Assembly (NCBI GenBank): GCA_013397075.1
Contig: VWZS01005946.1
Location: forward strand, 341,616 to 405,615
Source of the DNA: Rhabdornis inornatus
Lineage: Eukaryota; Chordata; Aves; Passeriformes; Rhabdornithidae
Direction of reading: 5' to 3'
DNA length: 64,000 bases
Shown here: positions 50,961 to 60,068 of the stretch, one piece after another
Numbering within the stretch: the first letter of the stretch is position 1
How the letters are laid out: each line of letters opens with the position of its first letter
Notes under the pieces: model-generated
Databases searched by the model: none
What the model was told of the DNA's origin: nothing
Seen by the model: the letters and a program-made list of their open reading frames with translations, nothing else
Made by a program: the position numbers and the translations under genes

Positions 50961-51430
50961 ACAGCCATGACAGGTAGATGTATTGTTAGCAGCTTCCTCC
51001 CATCTATTATTCACTCCACTTTCCTAATAACAGTGTAAGTGACCTTTAAAATATTCAAACTGCCTCTCAGAAGCAAAGGCTTATTCCCGGGACATGTTCT
51101 TTCCCGTTACCCTAAAATGCAAACCAACTGATCATACTTGTGAGTGAAATACAGCAGAGCACTTTTGCTATATATTTCACTTCATAATTTTGAGATGGTC
51201 ATTAGAGAAGACTGCATTCCAGTTAATTTAAACTGCAAGTATTACATATGCACACAAATTCAGCCATAATATATAGAGATATATGTGACTGTTGAGACTC
51301 AAGCATGTTACCAAGAGGTTATTAAATACTGTACATATTTTAAGAACAGCAGGTCTAGTAGCAGAGTTCACACATTTTCAGTCCATTCCAGTCATCAATG
51401 TTCAATTAATAAACATGCAGCAAACTGCGT
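50960..51430 (-). other. Probable KIF21A 3' UTR and cDNA/ERV junction
   Basis: On the minus strand the sequence after the last recognisable KIF21A codons is AT-rich and non-coding, with several atatat runs, until RNase H-like sequence begins by about 50900. It is most easily read as the transcript's 3' untranslated region followed by a junction back into ERV pol somewhere near 50900-51010. No poly(A) run (T run on the plus strand) is present at that junction. The UTR identity is an inference, since I cannot align it to the parent gene. Confidence 0.5.
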
Positions 51431-52735
51431 ATTTTGAGCTTTCCAGATCCTCACAGTACGATCATCTGCTGCTGTAAAAATCTAGCTGGAGTTGGTGAAG
51501 GTGGCATTTATAGGCCTGTCATGCCCCTTTATCTCCCCAATGGGTGCAAAGGTATCCACATTCCAGAGTCTGAGGGTGCCTCCCCTGCAGCCACTGAACA
51601 GAACCAGGCACTGAGGCCAAGAGCATAGACCCAGTCCTTATGAGCATTAGGAACTTGTTGAAGAAGGTCTTTTTGAGACAAATCCCATTTCTTAATTCCA
51701 TTATCTCTTGATCCACTAAAAAGGTTATCTCCCATAATAGCAAGTACTTCAATGCCATCATAATGAGGAGGTTCAAAATTGTGTGTAGGACTTACACTTC
51801 CAAGAGCCCCTTCAGTCACATCAAACATCTTTATATGTGATCCTTTGAACGAGTGACAAGAGGATCTTGTCCATTGGATATCTGATCGACAGTAAGACAC
51901 ATAACAGGACCCTGGTGACCAGTTAGAGTAGACCAGCAACCAGTCTTTCCTGTAGACTGAAATCTTTTCAGGTCCCACATCCTCACTGAGTTTCCAGCAG
52001 CTGCATGGAGGAGTGTGCCAGTTGGATTTAGTGCAATTTGATTGTTCTGGTTGTCTCCAGCCAGGACAACAACTGTTCTGTTAATACTTCCTGAACACAA
52101 ATCAGGAGGCATAGCTTGGCCTGAAGACGTCAATGTCCAAATGCACTTTGCAGAATCTCTGATNCAGGCACTGAGGCCAAGAGCATAGACCCAGTCCTTA
52201 TGAGCATTAGGAACTTGTTGAAGAAGGTCTTTTTGAGACAAATCCCATTTCTTAATTCCATTATCTCTTGATCCACTAAAAAGGTTATCTCCCATAATAG
52301 CAAGTACTTCAATGCCATCATAATGAGGAGGTTCAAAATTGTGTGTAGGACTTACACTTCCAAGAGCCCCTTCAGTCACATCAAACATCTTTATATGTGA
52401 TCCTTTGAACGAGTGACAAGAGGATCTTGTCCATTGGATATCTGATCGACAGTAAGACACATAACAGGACCCTGGTGACCAGTTAGAGTAGACCAGCAAC
52501 CAGTCTTTCCTGTAGACTGAAATCTTTTCAGGTCCCACATCCTCACTGAGTTTCCAGCAGCTGCATGGAGGAGTGTGCCAGTTGGATTTAGTGCAATTTG
52601 ATTGTTCTGGTTGTCTCCAGCCAGGACAACAACTGTTCTGTTAATACTTCCTGAACACAAATCAGGAGGCATAGCTTGGCCTGAAGACGTCAATGTCCAA
52701 ATGCACTTTGCAGAATCTCTGATGTCCCACACCTT
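51431..52735 (-). pseudogene. KIF21A: Processed KIF21A pseudogene (C-terminal WD40 repeats) captured in an ERV
   Basis: KIF21A is a kinesin-4 motor that suppresses microtubule growth; its C-terminus is a WD40 propeller. The minus strand encodes the end of that propeller without introns: KVWDIRDSAKCIWTLTSSGQ, then VRMWDLKRFQSTGK, FDVTEGALG, PTHNFEPPHYDGIE, SGSRDNGIKKWDL, NAHKDWVYALG, GCRGGTLRLWNVDTF and IFTAADDRTVRIWKA. These match KIF21A more closely than KIF21B (FDVTEGALG is the telling block). Motor, stalk and coiled coil are absent. Disruptions are a 1-bp deletion at the DH|IKMFD position (about 51838, also seen at about 52398), a deletion of about 7 bp near 51600-51615, and a TAG at 51483-51485. 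An 18-bp in-frame insertion separates QSTGK from LTGH. Bases 51605-52163 recur at 52165-52723 (false duplication), so the true cDNA is about 745 bp. The intact parent gene should lie elsewhere in the genome. Confidence 0.92.
51605..52723. other. False tandem duplication across an N (2 x 559 bp)
   Basis: Bases 51605-52163 and 52165-52723 are, as far as I can read, identical, and they meet at a single N (52164). The repeated segment starts and stops in the middle of KIF21A codons with no biological boundary. The age shown by the LTRs would predict differences between real copies. It is therefore almost certainly an assembly error. Confidence 0.88.
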
Positions 52736-52774
52736 CACTACAGCCTTTTGCTCTGTCAAGACTGGAGTCCCCAT
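52736..52774 (-). pseudogene. Gag-like start codon region fused in frame to the KIF21A cDNA
   Basis: The minus-strand ATG at 52774-52772 begins MGTPVLTEQKAVV and runs straight into the KIF21A-derived KVWDIRDS in the same frame. The frame stays open for 127 codons in all, until the 1-bp deletion. The first 13 residues are not part of KIF21A as I know it. An N-terminal Met-Gly followed by a charged EQK..V block is the form of retroviral gag matrix N-termini, which are myristoylated on that glycine. The position, about 150 bases after the primer-binding site, is also right for gag. The gag identity is an inference from position and pattern. Confidence 0.6.
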
Positions 52775-52921
52775 GTCCCCAGCGGATTCTTTATCTTTTC
52801 TATTACTCTTTCTATTTACGATGGTCTGGACTCTCGCAGCTGAACACGCTGCTGGCAGCTCTCCAAGCTGCTCTCTCCACTGGGCTCTGTTTCTCCGCTT
52901 TCCATGTGGCAGGCTGCTGCC
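52775..52921 (-). other. ERV untranslated leader
   Basis: Non-coding sequence between the primer-binding site and the gag-like ATG, where a retrovirus keeps its packaging and dimerisation signals. I cannot identify individual elements. Confidence 0.55.
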
Positions 52922-52939
52922 ATCACGTCAGGATCACCT
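52922..52939 (-). promoter_or_regulatory. tRNA-Trp primer-binding site
   Basis: On the minus strand the bases next to the 5' LTR read AGGTGATCCTGACGTGAT. This matches the Trp-tRNA primer site TGGTGACCCCGACGTGAT at 15 of 18 positions, and two of the three differences are C-to-T changes as expected with age. Trp primers are characteristic of avian leukosis/sarcoma-type retroviruses. It fixes the right-hand LTR as the 5' LTR. Confidence 0.85.
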
Positions 52940-53285
52940 CTTGCCGCTGGTGAGACAGACACGACACAACATGACACCTCTCAGTTCATGCGGCAACAGC
53001 AGATTTTATTGTTTACAGCTTTCTTTTATAGGGTTTTCAAAAAGGTCACATCTGGTTCCGATTGGCAACAATTTTGTTACCACCCAGCTCACTGGCCAAT
53101 AGCTGCCTGTGTACATGCTCGCCTGGGATTGGCTGGTGTCCCTTGTTTGCATTTAAATCTCTCGGCCTCTCAGTGCCTTGTTCATAGAGATGTTTACTTC
53201 TTTTCCTTTAATGGTGTAGGCTGGTCGAGTTCTGGTCAGAGTTACTTAGAGCTCTGAGGCCTCCAGGCCAGCTGCTACCATCTAA
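52940..53285 (-). repeat. 5' LTR of the ERV
   Basis: A block of about 346 bp homologous to 49083-49417, with the same order on the minus strand: U3, TATA-like sequence, AATAAA (complement at 53005-53010), U5, then the primer-binding site. Landmarks shared with the other LTR include gttcatgcggcaacagc, atagctgcctgtgtacatgc and ttacttcttttccttta. The outer end reads ccatctaa where the partner reads ccatcaca, so the terminal TG has decayed. Confidence 0.87.
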
Positions 53286-56200
53286 ACTAGGTAATCCTAA
53301 CTTCTACACATGCCCAAGGGAAGGCCTGTGTCACTCTGAGTTTTAGGCATGACTTTCAGTATTACAATATAGACAGTTCCTCAAAGGGATACATGGACCT
53401 TGAGTCATTTGCCAAGTTTATTCAGTGACATTCATAGACATACAACATCTTCATTTATTACATTCTTATAGGTTGGTTCCCGGATGTCCTTGACTAAGGA
53501 GTGCTAACTGTTGGTTCCACTGATTAGGAGTCCTTTCTTGATGATATAGGAAACTCTTAATTAGCCAACCTAAAGTATTTAAAGATCATCCCAACTTAAG
53601 ATAATTTTTACATATTCCTCATTCTGCAACCATGGTACTGAGAAAAACTGTCGCTTTTCACACCCAGAAATCAGTCCTGCTGCTTCAGTCTAGAGCAGCA
53701 GGGCTCTACTGTAAATTACAGATAGTCTTTAAGGTAAACTCAAGAAAATATAAGCAATTTTGCCAAGATCTTTGAAGTTCAGTGTCTTCTCTGTGCTTAA
53801 TTTTGCTGCTGCACTATACAGAGAGATTGGATGTATACTTGAGTATGGTACTTCTGCTGCATCCAGAGCCAGAAATATCTATGACTCATGCATGTTAATC
53901 TTCACCTCCTGTGATCATTAAATTCTACCAAAATCCTTTCTGCCGGGGATATGTTCCCTTTCTAGTTTTCATGGATGCAAAGCAATGTGAGTGCCCTGTT
54001 CAGCCTTCCTGAGCTTAAAAGAGAGAGAGATGAAAACCTTCTTCACACTTTTCACAGGTTTTGTAACCATTTTTAGGCTTCCTGCCACCACGAGCAGCGG
54101 CAGTACTGGTCCCAAGGGGAGAGTCTGGCCAAGGTTTGAGCATTGGACCCACAGTGCAATTGGAGGTGGCTGGACTGTAGAAAACACTTGTGACAACATT
54201 GCTGAAAAACCCCAAATGCACACATACGCACTCATTCAGTCTCCTAAAAGAGAATGGTGGGAGTCACCTATATGTGTCACTCACAGCTTCTCCTGGAGGA
54301 ATCTGTGAGTAAGGAAAACACAAACATGTTTTTAAACCCTGTTCTTTTTAACTCCCCTGCCTCAGCTTTGAGGAAGGTGCACCTGATGCCCAAAATTGTA
54401 AAAGCCAGTAACAACCAAATTCTTTCACCCTTGACTTGCTGGCACAGTTCATCTATTGTGGCTCAGGACAAACTTGACTTTAAAGAGCCATCATTGCATT
54501 CTCAACCAAACCAGACGTGAACCAGACATGTGGTCACCAAGCCCCCCACTCAGGTAGCAGCTGGCTTCACCCATCAACACCTACACACAACCTCTCTGAG
54601 AAAGAATTGTGCTCTGTCTGACATTAGGAGACACAAATACGGTCCCCAGCACTGCCACCTGCTGAGTTAGAAGTACCATGACAGTGCATGCCAGCCTAGC
54701 TCAGCCTCAACCAACACCGAAGTACCAGTAGACCTTATAAATCCTTTGAACTCTTCTCTTCCTCCCTGGGGACTTGATGGAAGTTATTTCAAAAATGTAA
54801 TGCTCAGGAGAGCTAGAAAATACCAAAATAATTTAAAAAAACAGGCTTAGAACAGACTACAAACCACTCCACTCATGGTCTGACATATCTGGCAGAAAGC
54901 ACAACTCTGAAATTACAGTTGCACTGGACATGGCAACAAATGATGACTAAAACAAATATTTGTGACTTTTATCTTTAAAACACTTCACAGGTGTTAAAAC
55001 AGTCAGAAAAGCAAATCTCCTGGGCAGGTCTGTATTTCCTTACTGCACAGTCAGTGCAAATTCACTGAGACAAACCTCTGAGCTTCTCCCTGATAGCAGT
55101 TTGGGTCCTCATCAGAGATAAAACTCCTGCCAACTTAAGCAGTAGATGGACATTGCTGTAGGATTTGATTTGATATTTGCATAGAGTAAATTTTCATATC
55201 CACTGCAGTGCCTAGTCAGTTTTACTGAGGTAGTTGTATTTGAGCCTGTATCTCCCTCCCACAAGATTTCACACATTTGCTGAGTGTGGCAGCTTAAAAA
55301 ATACCCCACAGCATCTTCTATAAACAAATCAGCTGTGCTCACACTTGATGCCTATGGACCTTCCTTCATCAGCATGGATTACAACTTTTTTAACCCAGAC
55401 TTACTAGGCTTGTGAAGATTTAAAGCTCTCAAAGGACTGAGTAGCTACAATTGCAAATCTGACCTTGGCACTGCACTACTTTCAAGTAGTTACCTACTTG
55501 TTAGTAAGCATCTTATTCATGGAAATTTTTCTTCAGCACAAATAACGCAAGAGGCTACTGAACCTTTCACAGCAACCTTTAAAAACATGGTTACAGGTGA
55601 ATGCAAGTGTTCATGCAGTCTAGCCCTCCTGCTGTACTGGTTAATTTGAGTTATTCAGTTGAGTTATTCAAGTTGCTTTATATTTAACCATAGAAGTTGG
55701 GATTGGGCAATGTAATGTTTCAATTACTAGTACCGCATGCTGTTTTCGCTGGAATTTTTAAAATCTCCAATTTATTTGGGCTGAAATCTTCTGACACATT
55801 TCATTCCCAAGGTGGTCTGAGATAAGAAATCTGCTCACAGTTCCTTCTAAATTCTACTTCCACAGCAGCTATATCACTTCTGGTAAAACTAGTAACTCAA
55901 CAGCTAAACCTTTTACTGCTCACTTTTTATTTCTCCTGTATCTAGTTAACCAATCTGAGACCACTAACGGGACTATAAAAAGGAAATTCACATAATTAAT
56001 GCACTTTTCACAGTGTGCAATTGACTGAATAGAACATTTGCTATGCTGCAGCTATTCCTACACTGCCTGTCTCCAGTAATGACACCACCATAAGAAAACA
56101 CTGAGGTCTGAGTTGCTCTTTCACCTCCGTCTCTCTCTGGCTGTGGATTCTGTGGTCCATAGGATACACTGGGAAGTTTGTAAGAACTCACATGGGAAAA

Positions 56201-59200
56201 GCTGGGGACTTAGGGCTGCATGGGTGTGACAACTCAGCTATGAATTCTTATGCTTTGCCAGTTAAGGAAGGACAGGCTTTACAAATTCCTATTTTTATTC
56301 CTCTTAGGGAAATTGTATCCAGAACACTTCTTTGAACTACTTTGTTAAATCCAGAGTTGAAAAAAATCAGGACATGCATCATTAGATGAGAAAGATTTTG
56401 ATCAAATCAACACATCTACAATTTCTTATTCACTGCCTCAAATTTGACTTCAGAAATCTTTAGAAAGGAGATAAAGAGAAGGTTTTGCAGTCCAGATACT
56501 GCTGGGTTAAATAAAAATTCTTTTCTAATGCCTTTGAAATAGAAACTATGCCTTCACGTATAATAGAAGTCCAATGAAGAGCAAATCCACAAGAAAAAGT
56601 TTTCATTTTTTCACTCCGGTGTACTTTCAGATAAAAGGAAATCAATAGTAGCTGTGAGATTCACATCAGAAAGACCAGCTTATTTATGTATGAGCACAGT
56701 TCCCTGACCCCCTGAAGATGTCTGTGCCATGCCTGGGAACAGGTCAGAATGGCCTGAGGGCAAAAAAATTCAAGGACAGAGTACTCAGCAGTGACATAGA
56801 CTTTTATCTCTGATAAGTTGAACACTTAGTGGAAGCAAGGGAAAGTTTCATACTTTGCTATGGTTGCAGAACCTGTTTTTAAATTTCCCTTCTATGCAGC
56901 AAAACTCAGAGAATACTTCCTTCTCGACCCCTAGCTTTCTTTATGCTGCAAAATGCGTTTTTCTGCTTAGGTGTTCTTTCGTACAAGAGAATGGGATTAT
57001 CTTCCTTAGGAGAAATGTTTTAGTATGTTCATGTAGACCAAGCAATGGACTATGTACTTCTGTTTACCAAGGTACTCTAAATTGTTGAATTACACATATT
57101 TGTATTTCTGTCCAATACCGAAGTCCCAAAGCAGAAGCCAGACCTTTGCATCAGACTTTAGGCTGCTTGAGCCCTCTTCGTGTTGACATGGACAAGGCCA
57201 TGGAGAAACTCACCAGCAGGCTGAGCCTGGGAATCAGGAGAGGACCAGGTGTGTCAGACTTTGAGAAGGTAATCTGTTCTTCCCAAGACTGCACTAAATT
57301 GTAGAGGTAAGGAACTGGGACACACTTTGCTCAAGTGGGCAGGAGAGCTGGAGATGCAAATACTAGTCACATAGTGTGTACCACACTAGAACCACCCTTT
57401 CTCAAAGATTTGACTGCTTAGAAGAATATTTTCTATTATAGATTTAGACTTTCATCTTCACTCATTTTATTGCTGCAAGCATTCACAATTTCCAGCAACT
57501 CTGCCTTGGCATATTTCTGGATTATAAAAAAAAAGTCAATTCCCTTCAAAAATCTATTTTCAGTTTCAAACTTATTATGAATTCAAGCTCAACTCCATCT
57601 CTTATCCACACCTACCAAATGCTGTCTAAGATACTTGGCACAGAAACACAGGAGACTGAACTGGAGGAAGATTAAGAAATCTCATCTTCCAGACTGTCAA
57701 AATTTTATTTTCAAGAAAGAAAATACTTTCCTTTTTACAACAGAATCCCTCATGACAGAGCATGAACACAATCACCTGGGCAGGGCTTTGAACAGAGTAC
57801 ACCAAGCCATTAGTAACTTAATTATTTTCTTCCTTTAGTTTCCAGAATTGTTTCCCTGAACAAATTGTACACATCATGAAGATGGTCTCTTCATGACCAT
57901 TTTAGCTGTGTTGCTTCTGTGATTTAGTGTTAATTCTGACACAATTTGTTACATTTCATTTGGAAATTAATGGACTACATCTCTCAAACTGTCACGTTGT
58001 GAGCAGAAGCACTGACAGAAGTTTTGCTGGAATATAAATTAGATTACATAAGAAGTAAACAAAGTTTAAATATCAGAAAGTACTGAGAGACACACATCAG
58101 CATTAAGGCACACTAAATGCTTTGGTACATACTACAATAAGCAATAGATAGTAAAATTATGTTTACTAAGGCACTCTAATTTGCCAAAATTTTCCCTGAC
58201 TGTCCATAAAATGTTGTAGCCTACAGTTTATAGTAAATCTCATCTAGAAGGAGTCAGCTGAGTTTCAGAAAACAACCTGTGGACAAGCAGACAAAACACC
58301 ATTCTTCCATTCCCTTTTTTGTAGGAATCAAAGTGTTTTATTTGAGGTGGTACAGGTTTTTTTCCAAATGCTTCTTAACACAGAAATCATGAAACAAAAG
58401 TAACATTTCTTACAAAGCACATAGGAAATGGGTCTAGAAAATCACATATTGTTCACATTGCTCCAGCATAAAATTTGACCTGCTGGGGTGCCCTGAAAAT
58501 TCTCCTTCATATATTCCCTGCCAAGTACCAAACTCCAGAACTTCAGCTGAATGATAATGGACAACTTTACACATGTTCTAACTTTCCTTTAACCCCTAAA
58601 ATCCTGGAGGCTCTGAATAAAACCAGAATAATTCACAATTAATTCCCTGTGGAAAACTCTGGACTACACCTTAAAATTCATCGTACAACCTCTTCATGTC
58701 TTTTTGTATGTAGTACATGATGAAAGACAGACCTGGTATTCATAAGTGTTGTCTTCTCTCAGCTATATCTAACAGATAAAACATTTCAAAAAAAGGTGAG
58801 AGAGGAATATACATTTTGGGGTCAGGAAGAACCACTTGCTCACAGTGATCTTTCTTCTTGGCTGTAAAGAGGTTGAGCCAGGAGGGACAGAGGTTGCTGA
58901 TACTGGCAGGAATTGTTTCACCAGTGCAAGACTACTCAACAATCTAGATGTGGAAACAGGAACCACATAACTGAGTGTAAGGCCTCAGTCACAGCCCTGT
59001 ACCTCGCAGCCATCTGCCCACATGAGCGGGCACTGCAGAGAAAAGTTATTATCCTGGTCCTCTGCTAATGGTGCTGAAAAGCTTTCACAGAGCTTCCTGA
59101 AGATGATGCCTCACTGTGGTGTGAGCTCAGAGGTGGAGGCTTGACTCCACCTGGCAAGATACAGCCTGGAAATCTCAACAGAAAGGGGCATGCACCTCTC

Positions 59201-59877
59201 CTATGCAACTCACCCTGGCTCTCCGTGGCATCTCAACGCTGCTGAAATTCACCTTTGGGAATCACCACTGTGATTCTCATTACAGTGTCTGTGTAATGAG
59301 AAATTAGAAGAGTCTTGGTGAGGCTGGAAGCTCTCTAAGAAAACAAACCTGGATAAGAAAAGCAAATTAATGAAAATAAAACAGGTTGTGTGTTCCCAAG
59401 AAGACAGCATGGAAGAGGCGGCTGGGAAAGAAGGCAGTACCTTCCCAATCTGCACACACACATGGCAAAAGGCAGACACATCCAAAACATAAAATTCAGT
59501 GTAAAACTGAAAACCAAATCATTGCTGGTGTTGAGAGTGCGGGGAATCTCTTCAAATCCTGATGAGGGAATTTGTGTAAGTCTCATGGAAGACCAATGGC
59601 AGATGAATGGATAATTGCATCAACTAGCCAAAGGATATGCACTACAGAGCAAGTCCCGTGGGATCAGTTAAACAAACACAAATGAAGAAACGAACAGTGG
59701 ATCCCAGAGAAGGATGAACACAACCCAAAACTGTCATCAGCCTGCAGCCAGTTGCAAAAGCTCCATTTTCTCCCCATAAACACTTTTCAAGAAAAAATGA
59801 GCTTTATAATTTTCTTTGTTTTCAAAACATTTGTAACTGTAATTCGATTTTGGTACTTAACTCACTTCTTGTGAAGT

Positions 59878-59892
59878 GTATATGTGTGTGTA

Positions 59893-59929
<37 letters not shown>
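59878..59929. repeat. (TG)n microsatellite
   Basis: A tatgtgtgtg-type start followed by an uninterrupted TG run. It is the longest dinucleotide repeat in the window. Confidence 0.95.
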
Positions 59930-60039
59930 GCTGGTGGTTTCTTTTTTCCTGTTTCCAGATGACAGTTTATTTTTAGACCTAACCTTTTGTTCTGAATCAG
60001 GAGGGAATAATAAAATAAAGCAGTGAAAATTCCCACAAG

Positions 60040-60068
60040 GCAGAAAAAAGAAAAAAGAAGAAAAAAGG
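60040..60068. repeat. (GAAAA)n purine tract
   Basis: A run of gaaaaaa/gaagaaaa units of about 29 bases. Confidence 0.75.

Larger units (their letters stand above)
49083..53285 (-). mobile_element. Defective endogenous retrovirus carrying a captured KIF21A cDNA
   Basis: Read on the minus strand the element is: LTR (53285-52940), tRNA-Trp primer-binding site (52939-52922), leader, gag-like start (from 52774), KIF21A cDNA (about 52735-51431, plus probable 3' UTR to about 50960), RNase H tail and integrase (about 50960-49942), env transmembrane tail (about 49576-49458) and LTR (49417-49083). Protease, reverse transcriptase and nearly all of gag and env are missing. The element spans 4203 bp as given, about 3.64 kb after removing the 560-bp false duplication. 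The Trp primer-binding site and integrase type suggest an avian alpha/beta-like (ERVK-type) lineage. It is non-autonomous: any spread would have needed proteins from a helper virus. I find no matching target duplication (ccattt on the left, actagg on the right). Confidence 0.88.

Noticed and set aside
51831..52538. A 235-codon WD40 open frame
   Set aside because: It spans the N at 52164 and joins two copies of the same falsely duplicated segment. It is not a real protein.
52736..52774. KIF21A retrocopy as a functional new gene
   Set aside because: Two frameshifts and an in-frame TAG break the propeller, and the motor and stalk are absent. The open part is 127 codons at most.
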